Source of the DNA: Nemophila menziesii
Taxonomy: Eukaryota > Streptophyta > Magnoliopsida > Boraginales > Hydrophyllaceae
Assembly: GCA_029959085.1 (NCBI GenBank)
Contig: JARWIR010000177.1
Span: 1 to 64,000, forward strand
Length of the DNA stretch: 64,000 bases
Direction: 5' to 3'
The position numbers and the translations under genes are program-made. Positions 20,436 through 36,039 of the stretch are shown piece by piece. The notes beneath the pieces were generated by a model that saw nothing but the letters and a program-made list of their open reading frames with translations, was not told the DNA's origin and did not search any database. How positions within the stretch are numbered: position 1 is the stretch's first letter; every line of letters begins with the position of its first letter.

Positions 20436-22151
20436 CTTTTTTAGAATAAGTAAAATATAGTAAATTCAACATGTATTATTTATATTTGATATAATTAATA
20501 ATATAAAAATAATAATATTAACAATTAAATAAAAGGAAATTGAAGAAAATAATAACTCTATACAATTTGGTATTTATAATAATCTTAAATTATAGGATAT
20601 GAAAAATATTTTAGTTTGTATGTTAATTATATATAGTTTCAATTTTAATAACTTCTACAAAAATCAACCCAGAATATTATTTGAGATAATAACTATACGT
20701 GAACTAATTAAAAATAAAAATTAAAGTTCGTATTAAAATGTTATATCGTAAAAAATAAATTAGGTATTAACACAAGATCTTAGTATGTTACATGATTTAG
20801 ACATAATTCTTTCATAAAAAACTCTATAATTTGATAGTTGGCCATGACATTTCATCACAATCATCCTCGTAGGAAGGAAAATTGTAATAAAATGTCATAA
20901 CCACGAGCATATTGTATAGGTTACATAGGGTTACTGTGATATTTGGAGAATCGAGATTAATTTGAAGAGCTCTATACGTTTCAATATGTAAAAACAACTC
21001 AGGGAAAAGAATATTTGAAGAAAATATAGCGGCAGAGAAAAGATTAAAAGTGTTGTGCCAGAACTAGGTTAAATTGTATATGTTTATATAGTAGTTAGGA
21101 ATGATGGGCCTGGTTTAGTTGGGCTTTACATTATATAGTATATGGTTGATATAAATAAAAAAATAAAAAAAAACCAGGCGTGAAATATTATTGGGCCTAA
21201 TTTTAAAGATAACTATAATAATTTTTTCTTCCCTACTTACCTCTAATCTTAAAATATATATTTATATTTTTAAAATACCTTTATACGCATGGTTATAGAA
21301 GATATATTTATTGTATTCAAGAATTGTGCGTCTACAACTAGAGTAGCAAAGCCTATCAATCATATCTTAGTGCTGTAAATAACTTTTTATTATTTTAAAA
21401 CTTCTTATTCTATTTTTATTTTAGTTTCAATTTACTTCGTGAGCTCATAATATTTTTAAATCGTTCCTTATTATAGAACATAAGTTTATTTTCCCTTTAT
21501 TTTAAAAATTAATAACATATATATGTTAAAACAAAATTTATAAGAATTTATTTTGAAAATTGGAACACAAACAAAATATTTTTTTAAGTAACATTAGAAC
21601 AATAATATAGACAAAATAATCGTTTATACATATTATTTGATTTTTCAGTATATATAAATTTATATATTATTAGAATTATCATAGAAAATTATACTCTGAA
21701 GAAATATATTATAATCATTCTTCATTTCGATTGTATAGAAATACGACTATTGAAGAAATATTTGTGTTACAAGGATATATTTTTTTAATTGGTAAAAAAG
21801 ATTATAAATATTAATATATTCTTTGTTGTTTATTTGTTCTCTTGTTATCAGTCAATATAGTACATTATTCTCCCTAAATATTCTCTTTTGTTTGATTAAA
21901 TTTACACTACTGATAAAGTATTATATCCTTTATTTTTGTATTCTATATAGTTTAATAGTATATTTTAGTTGGTTAATATATTATGATTAATCATAACTTT
22001 ATATAATATTGATTTTTTTAATAAAACATATTTCATGTAGACTTTCAATTTTTCTTATTAATGTGTCTATTTTCTTATCTCTCAAAATAATAACAGTCTT
22101 GTAATGTGACTGAAAAAAATATAATATATTCTGTTCATAAAATTATATAAT
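20432..22151. repeat. Satellite monomer M8, 5'-truncated
   Basis: It covers phase 714 to the end. The first bases, cttg, are shared with the minisatellite and form a 4-bp microhomology at the junction. It carries aatattaacaattaaat and gaagaaaataataac, shared with M9, M16 and M17 but not with M7 on the other side of the CACTA. Near 22105, tatg is missing in cttgtaatgtgactg. Confidence 0.94.
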
Positions 22152-24587
22152 ATAATAGATTCATATTTATATTTGGCTAAGTGTAATAAATTTTTTTAGG
22201 CGTGATAAATACGTAACGCAACAAAATTGTACCTAACAAAATCAACCTAGGTTGTTAAGATTGACGCAAGTTTCTCGATTTAAAAAAACTAAATGTTTCA
22301 TCCATAGAAGGAGACACATTAATAGCTTCTACAAATATATGGAATAAGTAATCGACATAAGTTTAGTTGACAACCTAATATATATGGTTGTTTAAGTCCA
22401 ATTAGTGATTAAATATGCAGTTAATTGCGATTTTTAAAATATAAAACACATACATATCTTGAGATTAAACTCTTGTGCTATTTAGTCTGAGTTTGGCGCA
22501 TACAATAAGTTCTTCTCTACATATACTTATGCAATGATAATTTTTCATTGAAAAAACTTAAATATATTTACTAGGTTCATATGTATTATGTTAAAATTTA
22601 TTTTGGGATATACCTAATACAGATGAATTATTTGTGAATTTTCACATTATTTTGTTTTATGTAATATTTAAAAAATAGAAACTAAAAGCCGTATTTAGTA
22701 ACATTGTTTTTAAAAGGTTTTTATAAATTTATTTAGCTCAATTTTGTCAAAATACAATTTTCATATATGTTGATACAATTTTTGATAGTGTAATTACTAT
22801 TCAAGATTATATATTAGAAAAAATCCGGAATACATATTATATAATTGCTTAATAATATTATTTTGTCTCGCTTTTTTAGAATAAGTAAAATATAGTAAAT
22901 TCAAAATGTATTATTTATATTTGATATAATTAATAATATAAAAATAATAATATTAACAATTAAATAAAAGGAAATTGAAGAAAATAATAACTCTATACAA
23001 TTTGGTATTTATAATAATCTTAAATTATAGGATATAAAAAATATTTTAGTTTGTATGTTAATTATATATAGTTTCAATTTTAATAACTTCTACAAAAATC
23101 AACCCAGAATATTATTTGAGATAATAACTATACGTGAACTAATTAAAAATAAAAATTAAAGTTCGTATTAAAATGTTATATCGTAAAAAATAAATTAGGT
23201 ATTAACACAAGATCTTAGTATGTTACATGATTTAGACATAATTCTTTCATAAAAAACTCTACAATTTTATCGTTGGCCATGACATTTCATCACAATCATC
23301 CTCGTAGGAAGGAAAATTGTAATAAAATGTCATAACCACGAGCATATTGTATAGGTTACATAGGGTTACCGTGATATTTGGAGAATCGAGATTAATTTGA
23401 AGAGCTCTATACGTTTCAATACGTAAAAACAACTCAGGGAAAAGAATATTTGAAGAAAATATAGCGGAAGAGAAAAGATTAAAGTTTTGTGCCAGAATTA
23501 GGTTAAATTGTATATGTTTATATAGTAGTTAGGAATGATGGGCCTGCTTTTGCTGGGCTTTACATTATATAGTATATGGTTGATATAAATAAAAAAATAA
23601 AAAAAACCAGGCGTGGAATATTATTGGGCCTAATTTTAAAGATAACTATAATAATTTTTTCTTCCCTACTTACCTCTAATCTTAAAATATATATTTATAT
23701 TTTTAAAATACCTTTATACGCATGGTTATAGAAGATATATTAATTGTATTCAAGAATTGTGCGTCTACAACTAGAGTAGCAAAGCCTATCAATCATATCT
23801 TAGTGTTGTAAAAAACTTTTTATTATTTTAATACTTCTTATTCTATTTTGATTTTAGTTTCAATTTATTTCGTGAGCTCATAAAATTCTTAAATCGTTCC
23901 TTATTATAGAACATAAGTTTATTTCCCTTTATTTTAAAAATTAATAACATGTATATGTTAAAACAAAATTTATAAGAATTTATTTATAAAATTGGAACAG
24001 AAATAGAATATTTTTTTAAGTAACATTAGAAAAATTATATAGACAAAATAATCGTTTATACATATCATTTGATTTTTCAGTATATATAAATTTATATATT
24101 ATTAGAATTATCATAGAAAATTATACTCTGAAGAAATATACTATAATCATTCTTCATTTCGATAGTATAGAAATACGACTATTGAAGAAATATTTGTGTT
24201 ACAAGGATATATCTTTTTAATTGGTAAAAAAGATTATAAATATTAATATATTCTTTGTTCTTTATTTGTTCTCTTGTTATCAGTCAGTATAGTACATTAT
24301 TCTCCCTAAATATTCTCTTTTGTTTGATTAAATTTACACTACTGATAAAGTATTATATCCTTTATTTTTGTATTCTATATAATTCAATAGTATATTTTAG
24401 ATCGTTAATATATTATGATTAATAATAACTTTATATAATATTGATTTTTTTAATAAAACATATTTCATGTAGTCTTTCAATTTTTCTTATTAATGTGTCT
24501 ATTTTTTTATCTCTCAAAATAATAACAGTCTTGTAATGTATGTGACTGAAAAAAATATAATATATTCTATTCATAAAATTATATATT
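22152..24587. repeat. Satellite monomer M9
   Basis: 2436 bp. Its first part shares subfamily variants with M16 and M17 (tgtctcgctttt, aatattaacaatt). Its last third carries ggcctgcttttgctggg, agaaaaattatatagac, gtcagtatag and agatcgttaat, a set found again at 46.4-47.4 kb. Confidence 0.94.
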
Positions 24588-27020
24588 ATAATAGATTCAT
24601 ATTTATATTTGGCTAAGTGTAATAATTTTTTTTAGGTGTGATAAATACGTAACGCAACAAAATCGTACTTAACAAAATCAACCTAGGTTGTTAAGATTGA
24701 CGAAAGTTTCTCGATTAAAAAAAACTAAATGTTTCATCCATAGAAGGAGACACATTAATAGCTTCTACAAATATATGAAATAAGTAGTCGACATAAGTTT
24801 AGTTGACAACCTAATATATAGGGTTGTTTAAGTCCAATAAGTGATTAAATATGCAATTAATTACGATTTTTAAAATATAAAACACATACATATCTTGAGA
24901 TTAAACTCTTGTGCTATTTAGTCTGAGTTTGGCGCATACCATAAATTCTTCTCTACATATACTTATGCAATGATAATTTTTTATTGAAAAAACTTAGATA
25001 TATTTACTAGGTTCATATGTATTATGTTAAAATTTATTTTGGGCTATACCTAATATAGATGAATTATTTGTGAATTTTCACATTATTTTGTTTTATGTAA
25101 TATTTAAAAAATAGAAACTAAAAGCCGTATTTAGTTACATTGTTTTTAAAAGGTTTTTATAAATTTATTTAGCTCAATTTTGTCAAAATACAATTTTCAT
25201 ATATGTTGATACAATTTTTGATAGTGTAATTACTATTCAAGATTATATATTAGAAAAAATCCGGAATACATGTTATATAATAGCTTAATAATATTATTTT
25301 GTCTTGCTTTTTTAGAATAAGTAAAATATAGTAAATTCAACATGTATTTTTTATATTTGATATAATTAATAATATAAAAAAATATTAATAATTAAATAAA
25401 AGGAAATTGTAGAAAATTATAACTCTATACAATTTTGTATTTATAATAATCTTAAATTATAGGATATGAAAAATATTTTAGTTTGTATATCAATTATATA
25501 TAGTTTCAATTTTAATAACTTCTACAAAAATCAAGCCAGAATATTATTTGAGATAATAACTATACGTGAACTAATTAAAAATAAAAATTAAAGTTCGAAT
25601 TGAAATGTTATATCGTAAAAAATAAATTAGGTATTAACACAAGATCTTAGTATGTTACATGATTTAGGCATAATTTTTTCATAAAAAACTCTACAATTTG
25701 ATCGTTGGCCATGACATTTCATCACAATCATCCTCGTAGGAAGGAAAATTGTAATAAAATGTCATAACCACGAGCATATTGTATAGGTTACATAGGGTTA
25801 CTGTGATATTTGGAGAATCGAGATTAATTTGAAGAGCTCTATATGTTTCAATACGTAAAAACAACTCAGGGAAAAGAATATTTGAAGAAAATATAGCGGC
25901 AGAGAAAAGATTAAAGTGTTGTGCCAGAATTAGGTTAAATTGTATATGTTTATATAGTAGTTAGGAATGATGGGCCTGCTTTTGTTGGGCTTTACATTAT
26001 ATAGTATATGGTTGATATAAATAAAAAAATAAAAAAAACCAGGCGTGGAATATTATTGGGCCTAATTTTAAAGATAACTATAATAATTTTTTCTTCCCTA
26101 CTTACCTCTAATCTTAAAATATATATTTATATTTTTAAAATACCTTTATATGCATGGTTATAGAAGATATATTAATTGTATTCAAGAATTGTGCGTCTAC
26201 AACTAGAGTAGCAAGGCCTATCAATCATATCTTAGTGTTGTAAAAAACTTTTTATTATTTTAATACTTCTTATTCTATTTTGATTTTAGTTTCAATTTAT
26301 TTCGTGAGCTCATAAAATTCTTAAATCGTTCCTTATTATAGAACATAAGTTTATTTTCCCTTTATTTTAAAAATTAATAACATGTATATGTTAAAACATA
26401 ATTTATAAGAATTTATTTATAAAATTGGAACACAAATAAAATATTTTTTTAAGTAACATTAGAACAATAATATAGACAAAATAATCGTTTATAAATATCA
26501 TTTGATTTTTTAGTATATATAAATTTATATATTATTAGAATTATCATAGAAAATTATACTCCAAAGAAATATATTATAATCATTCTTCATGTTGATAGTA
26601 TAGAAATACGACTATTGAATAAAGATTTGTGTTACAAGGATATATCTTTTTAATTAGTAAAAAATATTATAAATATTAATATATTCTTTGTTGTTTATTT
26701 GTTCTTTTGTTATCAGTCAATATAGTACATTATTCTCCCTAAATATTCTCTTTTGTTTGATTAAATTTACACTACTGATAAAGTATTATATCCTTTATTT
26801 TTGTATTCTATATAATTCAAAAGTATATTTTAGTTGGTTAATATATTATGATTAATAATAACTTTATATAATATTAATTTTTTTAATAAAACATATTTCA
26901 TGTAGTCTTTCAATTTTTCTTATTAATGTGTCTATTTTTATATCTCTCAAAATAATAACAGTCTTGTAATGTATGTGACTGAAAAAAATATAATATATTC
27001 TATTCATAAAATTATATAAT
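24588..27020. repeat. Satellite monomer M10
   Basis: 2433 bp. It carries ggcctgcttttgttggg near 25973, atgcatggttatagaagatatattaatt near 26150 and cttcatgttgatag near 26586, all found again in M14. It is the upstream neighbour of the first composite unit. Confidence 0.94.
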
Positions 27021-30000
27021 ATAATAGATTCATATTTATATTTGGCTAAGTGTAATAATTTTTTTAGGCGTGATAAATACGTAACGCAACAAATTTGTAC
27101 CTAACAAAATCAACCTAGGTTGTTAAGATTGACGAATGTTTCTCGATTAAAAAAACTAAATGTTTCATCCATAGAAGGAGACACATTAATAGCTTCGACA
27201 AATATATGGAATAAGTAGTCGACATAAGTTTAGTTGACAACCTAATATATAGGGTTGTTTAAGTCCAATAAGTGATTAAATATGCAATTAATTGCGATTT
27301 TTAAAATATAAAACACATACATATCTTGAGATTAAACTCTTGTGCTATTTAGTCTGAGTTTGGCGCATACCATAAATTCTTCTCTACATATACTTATGCA
27401 ATGATAATTTTTTATTGAAAAAACTTAAATATATTTACTAGGTTCATATGTATTATGTTAAAATTCATTTTGGGCTATACCTAATATAGATGAATTATTT
27501 GTGAATTTTCACATTATTTTGTTTTATGTAATATTTAAAAAATAGAAACTAAAAGTCGTATTTAGTAACATTGTTTTTAAAAGGTTTTTATAAATTTATT
27601 TAGCTCAATTTTGTCAAAATATAATTTTCATATATGTTGATACAATTTTTGATAGTGTAATTACTATTCAAGATTATATATTAGAAAAAATCCGGAATAC
27701 ATGTTATATAATAGCTTAATAATATTATTTTGTCTTGCTTTTTTAGAATAAGTAAAATATAGTAAATTCAACATGTATTTTTTATATTTGATATAATTAA
27801 TAATATAAAAAAATTATTAATAATTAAATAAAAGGAAATTGTAGAAAATTATAACTCTATACAATTTTGTATTTATAATAATCTTAAATTATAGGATATG
27901 AAAAATATTTTAGTGTGTATGTTAATTATATATAGTTTCAATTTTCATAACTTCTACAAAAATCGAGCCAGAATATTATTTGAGATAATAACTATACGTG
28001 AATTAATTAAAAATAAAAAATAAAGTTCGAATTAAAATGTTATATTGTAAAAAATAAATTATGTATTAATACAAGATCTTAGTATGTTACATGATTTAGG
28101 CATAATTCTTTCATAAAAATCTCTACAATTTGATCGTTGGCTATGACATTTCATCACAATCATCCTCGTAGGAAGGAAAATTAGAGCATATTGTATAGGT
28201 TACATAGGGTTACTGTGATATTTGGAGAATCGAGATTAATTTGAAGAGCTCTATACGTTTCAATATGTAAAAACAACTCAGAGAACAGAATATTTGAAGA
28301 AAATATAGCGGCAGAGAAAAGATTAAAAGGTTGTGCCAGAATTAGGTTAAATTGTATATGTTTATATAGTAGTTAGGAATGATGGGCCTGGTTTAGTTGG
28401 GCTTTACATTATACAGTATATGGTTGATATAAATAAAAAAATTAAAAAAACCAGGCGTGGAATATTATTGGGCCTAATTTTAAAGATAACTATAATAATT
28501 TTTTCTTCCCTACTTACCTCTAATCTTAAAATATATATTTATATTTTTAAAATACCTTTATACGCATGGTTATAGAAGTTATATTTATTGTATTCAAGAA
28601 TTATGCGTCTACAACTAGAGTAGCAAAGCCTATCAATCATATCTTAGTGTTGTAAAAAACTTTTTATTATTTTAAAACTTCTTATTCTATTTTGATTTTA
28701 GTTTCAATTTATTTCGTGAGCTCATAAAATTCTTAAATCGTTCCTTATTATAGAACATAAGTTTAGTTGACAACCTAATATATAGGGTTGTTTAAGTCCA
28801 ATAAGTGATTAAATATGCAGTTAATTTCGATTTTTAAAATGAGTAATGCTGGGTATCACCCAAAAAAGCATCACCTAAACATCACCCATGATGTGGCGGT
28901 TAGGTGGTCCAATCATGAATTTTCTCTTTTCAGATTTACTTTTCTCTCTCTCCTGCATGATTGGACCACCTAACCGCCACATCATGGGTGATGTTTAGGT
29001 GATATCTTTTTGGGTAATACCCAGCATTACTCTTTTAAAATATAAAACACATACATATCTTGAGATTAAACTCTTGTGCTATTTAGTCTGAGTTTGGCGC
29101 ATACCATAAATTCTTCCCTACATATACTTATGCAATGATAATTTTTCATTGAAAAAACTTAAATATATTTACTAGGTTCATACATATTATGTTAAAATTT
29201 ATTTTGGGCTATACCTAATATAGTTGAATTATTTGTGAATTTTCACATTATTTTGTTTTATGTAATATTTAAAAAATAGAAACTAAAAGCCGTATTTAGT
29301 AACATTGTTTTTAAAAGGTTTTTATAAATTTATTTAGCTTAATTTTGTCAAAATACAATTTTCATATATGTTGATACAATTTTTTATAGTGTAATTACTA
29401 TTCAAGATTATATATTAGAAAAAATCCGGAATACATATTATATAATTGCTTAATAATATTATTTTGTCCTTCTTTTTTAGAATAAGTAAAATATAGTAAA
29501 TTCAACATGTATTTTTTATATTTAATATAATTAATAATATAAAAAAAATATTAATAATTAAATAAAAGGAAATTGTAGAAAATTATAACTCTATACAATT
29601 TTGTATTTATAATAATCATAAATTATAGGATATGAAAAATATTTTAGTTTGTATGTTAATTATATATAGTTTCAATTTTAATAACTTCTACAAAAATCAA
29701 GCCAGAATATTATTTGAGATAATAACTATACGTGAATTAATTAAAAATAAAAATTAAAGTTTGAATTAAAATGTTATATCGTAAAAAATAAATTAGGTAT
29801 TAACACAAAATCATAGTAAGTTACATGATTTAGGCATAATTCTTTCATAAAAAACTCTACAATTTGATCGTTGGCCATGACATTTCATCACAATCATCCT
29901 CGTAGGAAGGAAAATTGTAATAAAATGTCATAACCACGAGCATATTGTATAGGTTACATAGGGTTACTGTGATATTTGGAGAATCGAGATTAATTTGAAG

Positions 30001-31182
30001 AGCTCTATACGTTTCAATATGTAAAAAGAACTCAGGGAAAAGAATATTTGAAGAAAATATAGCGGCAGAGAAAAGATTAAAAGTGTTGTGCCAGAATTAG
30101 GTTAAATTGTATATGTTTATATAGTAGTTAGGAATGATGTGCCTGGTTTAGATGGGCTTTACATTATACAGTATAGGTTGATATAAATAAAAAGATAAAA
30201 AAAACCAGGCGTGGAATATTATTGGGCCTAATTTTAAAGATAACTATAATAATTTTTTCTTCCCTACTTACCTCTAATCTTAAAATATATATTTATATTT
30301 TTGAAATACCTTTATACGCATGGTTATAGAAGATATATTTATTGTATTCAAGAATTGTGCGTCTACAACTAGAATAGCAAAGCCTATCAATCATATCTTA
30401 GTGTTGTAAAAAACTTTTTATTATTTTAAAACTTCTTATTCTATTTTGATTTTAGTTTCAACTTATTTCGTGAGCTCATAAAATTCTTAAATCATTCCTT
30501 ATTATAGAAAATAAGTTTATTTTCCCTTTATTTTAAAAATTAATAACATGTATATGTTAAAACAAAATTTATAAGAATTTATTTATAAAATTGGAACACA
30601 AAAATATTTTTTAAGTAACATTAGAACAATAATATAGACAAAATAATCGTTTATACATATCATTTGATTTTTTAGTATATATAAATTTATATATTATTGG
30701 AATTATCATAGAAAATTATACTCCGAAGAAATATATTATAATCATTCTTCATTTCGATAGTATAGAAATACGACTATTGAAGAAAGATTTGTGTTACAAG
30801 GATATATTTTTTTAATTGGTAAAAAAGATTATAAATATTATTATATTCTTTGTTGTTTATTTGTTCTCTTGTTATCAGTCAATATAGTACATTATTCTCC
30901 GTAAATATTCTCTTTTGTTTGATTAAATTTACACTACTGATAAAGTATTATATCCTTTATTTTTGTAATCTATATAATTTAATAGTATATTTTAGTTGGT
31001 GAATATATTATGATTAATAATAACTTTATATAATATTGATTTTTTTAATAAAACATATTTCATGTAGTCTTTCAATTTTTCTTATTAATGTGTCTATTTT
31101 TTTATCTCTCAAAATAATAACAGTCTTGTAATGTATGTGACTGAAAAAAATATAATATATTCTATTCTTAAAATTATATAAT
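27021..31182. repeat. Composite satellite unit M11 (two fused monomers plus MITE)
   Basis: 4162 bp. A first monomer runs to phase 1769 and then jumps to phase 213 of the next monomer at acataagttta (28755-28765), a word present at both phases. This removes about 879 bp. The second monomer carries the MITE. A 22-bp deletion at 28180 (aaaattagagc) removes gtaataaaatgtcataacca and two more bases; M15 shares it. Confidence 0.94.
28841..29032. mobile_element. Mutator-type palindromic MITE, copy 2
   Basis: 192 bp, same site, same 9-bp duplication (ttttaaaat) and same termini as copy 1. It has gggtatcaccc in the left arm and gggtaatacccagc at the right, shared with copies 3 and 4. It was therefore copied with the composite unit rather than newly inserted. 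Confidence 0.9.
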
Positions 31183-33615
31183 ATAATAGATTCATATTTA
31201 TATTTGGCTAAGTGTAATAAATTTTTTTTGGCGTGATAAATACGTAACGCAACAAAATTGTACCTAACAAAATCAACCTAGGTTGTTAAGATTGACGAAA
31301 GTTTCTCGATTAAAAAAACTAAATGTTTCATCCATAGAAGGAGACACATTAATAGCTTCTACAAATATATTGAATAAGTAGTCGACATAAGTTTAGTTGA
31401 CAACCTAATATATAGGGTTGTTTAAGTCCAATAAGTGATTAAATATGCAATTAATTGCGATTTTTAAAATATAAAACACATACATATCTTGAGATCAAAC
31501 TCTTGTGCTATTTAGTCTGAGTTTGGCGCATACCATAAATTCTTCTCTACATATACTTATGCAATGATAATTTTTCATTGAAAAAACTTAAATATATTTA
31601 CTAGGTTCATATGTATTATGTTAAAATTTATTTTGGGCTATACCTAATATAGATGAATTATTTGTGAATTTTCACATTATTTTGTTTTATGTAATATTTA
31701 AAAAATAGAAACTAAAAGCCGTATTTAGTAACATTGTTTTTAAAAGGATTTTATAAATTTATTTAGCTCAATTTTGTCAAAATACAATTTTCATATATGT
31801 TGATACAATTTTTGATAGTGTAATTACTATTCAAGATTATATATTTGAAAAAATCCGGAATTCATATTATATAATTGCTTAATAATATTATTTTGTCTTG
31901 CTTTTTTAGAATAAGTAAAATATAGTAAATTCAACATGTATTATTTATATTTGATATAATTAATAATTTAAAAATAAGAATATTAATAATTAAATTAAAG
32001 GAAATTGTAGAAAACTATAACTCTATACAATTTTGTATTTATAATAATCTTAAATTATAGGATAGGAAAAATATTTTAGTTTGTATGTTAATTATATATA
32101 GTTTCAATTTTAATAAATTCTACAAAAATCAAGCCATAATATTATTTGAGATAATAACTATACGTGAATTAATTAAAAATAAAAAATAAAGTTCGAATTA
32201 AAATGTTATATCGTAAAAAATAAATTAGGTATTAACACAAAATCATAGTAAGTTACATGATTTTGGCATAATTCTTTCATAAAAAACTCTACAATTTGAT
32301 CGTTGGCCATGACATCATCACAATCATCCTCGTAGGAAGGAAAATTGTAATAAAATGTCATAACCACGAGCATATTGTATAGGTTACATAGGGTTACTGT
32401 GATATTTGGAGAATCGAGATTAATTTGAAGAGCTCTATACGTTTCAATATGTAAAAAGAACTCAGGGAAAAGAATATTTGAAGAAAATATAGCGGCAGAG
32501 AAAAGATTAAAAGTGTTGTGCCAGAATTAGGTTAAATTGTATATGTTTATATAGTAGTTAGGAATGATGCGCCTGGTTTAGATGGGCTTTACATTATACA
32601 GTATAGGTTGATATAAATAAAAAGATAAAAAAAACCAGGCGTGGAATATTATTGGGCCTAATTTTAAAGATAACTATAATAATTTTTTCTTCCCTAATTA
32701 CCTCTAATCTTAAAATATATATTTATATTTTTAAAATACCTTTATACGCATGGTTATAGAAGATATATTTATTGTATTCAAGAATTGTGCGTCTACAACT
32801 AGAATAGCAAAGCCTATCAATCATATCTTAGTGTTGTAAAAAACTTTTTATTATTTTAAAACTTCTTATTCTATTTTGATTTAAGTTTCAACTTATTTCG
32901 TGAGCTCATAAAATTCTTAAATAATTCCTTATTATAGAAAATAAGTTTATTTTCCCTTTATTTTAAAAATTAATAACATGTATATGTTAAAACAAAATTT
33001 ATAAGAATTTATTTATAAAATTGGAACACAAACAAAATATTTTTTAAGTAACATTAGAACAATAATATAGACAAAATAATCGTTTATACATATCATTTGA
33101 TTTTTTAGTATATATAAATTTATATATTATTGGAATTATCATAGAAAATTATACTCCGAAGAAATATATTATAATCATTCTTCATTTCGATAGTAAAGAA
33201 ATGCGACTATTGAAGAAAGATTTGTGTTACAAGGATATATTTTTTTAAAAGGTAAAAAAGATTATAAATATTAATATATTCTTTGTTGTTTATTTGTTCT
33301 CTTGTTATCAGTCAATATAGGACATTATTCTCTCTAAATATTCTCTTTTGTTTGATTAAATTTACACTACTGATAAAGTATTATATCCTTTATTTTTGTA
33401 ATCTATATAATTTAATAGTATATTTTAGTTGGTTAATATATTATGATTAATAATAACTATATATAATATTGATTTTTTTAATAAAACATATTTCATGTAG
33501 TCTTTCAATTTTTCTTATTAATGTGTCTATTTTTTTATCTCTCAAAATAATAACAGTCTTGTAATTATTGTGACTGAAAAAAATATAATATATTCTATTC
33601 ATAAAATTATATAAT
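31183..33615. repeat. Satellite monomer M12
   Basis: 2433 bp. Variants aataagaatatt, gataggaaaaat, atgacatcatcac (2-bp loss) and gatgcgcctggtttagatggg recur together in M23, about 30.19 kb downstream, so the two derive from one copy. Confidence 0.94.
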
Positions 33616-36039
33616 ATAATAGATTCATATTTATATTTGGCTAAGTGTAATAAATTTTTTTTGGCGTGATAAATACGTAACGCAACAAAATTGTACCTAA
33701 CAAAATCAACCTAGGTTGTTAAGATTGACGAAAGTTTCTCGATTAAAAAAACTAAATGTTTCATCCATAGAAGGAGACACATTAATAGCTTCTACAAATA
33801 TATGGAATAAGTAGTCGATATAAGTTTAGTTGACAACCTAATATATAGGGTTGTTTAAGTCCAATAAGTGATTAAATATGCAATTAATTGCGATTTTTAA
33901 AATATAAAACACATACATATCTTGAGATTAAACTCTTGTGCTATTTAGTCTGAGTTTGGCGCATACCATAAATTCTTCTCTACATATACTTATGCAATGA
34001 TAATTTTTCATTGAAAAAACTTAAATACATTTACTAGGTTCATATGTATTATGTTAAAATTATTTTGGGCTATACCTAATATAGATGAATTATTTGTGAA
34101 TTTTCACATTATTTTGTTTTATGTAATATTTAAAAAATAGAAACTAAAAGCCGTATTTAGTAACATTGTTTTTAAAAGGATTTTATAAATTTATTTAGCT
34201 CAATTTTGTCAAAATACAATTTTCATATATGTTGATACAGTTTTTGATAGTGTAATTACTATTCAAGATTATATATTAGAAAAAATCCGGAATTCATATT
34301 ATATAACTGCTTAATAATATAATTTTGTCTTGCTTTTTTAGAATAAGTAAAATATAGTAAATTCAACATGTATTATTTATATTTGATATAATTAATAATA
34401 TAAAAATAATAATATTAATAATTAAATTAAAGGAAATTGTAGAAAATTATAACTCTATACAATTTTGTATTTATAATAATCTTAAATTATAGGATATGAA
34501 AAATATTTTAGTTTGTATGTTAATTATATATAGTTTCAATTTTAATAAATTCTACAAAAATCAAGTCAGAATATTATTTGAGATAATAACTATACGTGAA
34601 TTAATTAAAAATAAAAAATAAGTTCGAATTAAAATGTTATATCGTAAAAATTAAATTAGGTATTAACACATAATCATAGTAAGTTACATTATTTAGGCAT
34701 AATTCTTTCATAAAAAACTGTACAATTTGATCGTTGGCCATGACATTTCATCACAATCATCCTCGTAGGAAGGAAAATTGTAATAAAATGTCATAACCAC
34801 GAGCATATTGTATAGGTTACATAGGGTTACTGTGATATTTGGAGAATCGAGATTAATTTGAAGAGCTCTATACGTTTCAATATGTAACTCAGAGAAAAGA
34901 ATATTTGAAGAAAATATAGCGGCAGAGAAAAGATTAAAAGTATTGTGCCAGGATTAGGTTAAATTATGTATGTTTATATAGTAGTCAGGAATGATGGGCC
35001 TGGTTTAGTTGGGCTTTACATTATACAATATATGGTTGATATAAATAAAAAAATTAAAAAAACTAGGCGTGGAATATTATTGGGCCTAATTTTAAAGATA
35101 ACTATAATAGTTTTTTCTTCCCTACTTACCTCTAATCTTAAAATATATTTATATTTTTAAAATACCTTTATACGCATGGTTATAGAAGATATATTTATTG
35201 TATTCAAGAATTGTGCGTCTACAACTAGAGTAGCAGAGCCTATCAATCATATCTTAGTGTTGTAAAAAACTTTTTATTATTTTAATACTTCTTATTCTAT
35301 TTTGATTTTAGTTTCAATTTATTTCGTGAGATCATAAACTTCTTAAATCGTTCCTTATTATAGAAAGTAAGTTTATTTTCCCTTTATTTTAAAAATTAAT
35401 AACATGTATATGTTAAAACAAAATTTATAAGAATTTATTTATAAAATTGGAACACAAACAAAATATTTTTTTAAGTAATATTAGAACAATAATATAGACA
35501 AAATAATCGTTTATACATATCATTTGATTTTTTAGTATATATAAAATTATATATTATTGGAATTATCATAGAAAATTATACTCCGAAGAAATATATTATA
35601 ATCATTCTTCATTTCGATAGTATAGAAATACGACTATTGAAGAAAGATTTGTGTTACAAGGATATATTTTTTTAATTGGAAAAAAAGATTATAAATATTA
35701 ATATATTCTTTGTTGTTTATTTGTTCTCTTGTTATCAGTCAATATTACATTATTCTCCCTAAATATTCTCTTTTGTTTGATTAAATTTACACTACTGATA
35801 AAGTATTATATCCTTTATTTTTGTAATCTATATAATTTAATAGTATATTTTAGTTGGTTAATATATTATGATTAATAATAACTTTATATAATATTGATTT
35901 TTTTAATAAAACATATTTCATGTAGTCTTTCAATTTTTCTTATTAATGTGTCTATTTTTTTATCTCTCAAAATAATAACAGTCTTGTAATGTATGTGACT
36001 GAAAAAAATATAATATATTCTATCCATAAATTATATAAT
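33616..36039. repeat. Satellite monomer M13
   Basis: 2424 bp, with several small losses: tcaatatgtaactcag near 34879 lacks about eight bases, and gtcaatattacatt near 35738 lacks three. A substitution gives aaattatgtatg near 34962, which opens a plus-strand frame also seen in M18; it is not a gene. Confidence 0.94.

Noticed and set aside
34966..35160. 64-codon plus-strand frame, also at 50612-50806
   Set aside because: It exists only where a local change made atgtatg; other monomers lack the ATG or carry stops. It is very hydrophobic because of AT-rich sequence.
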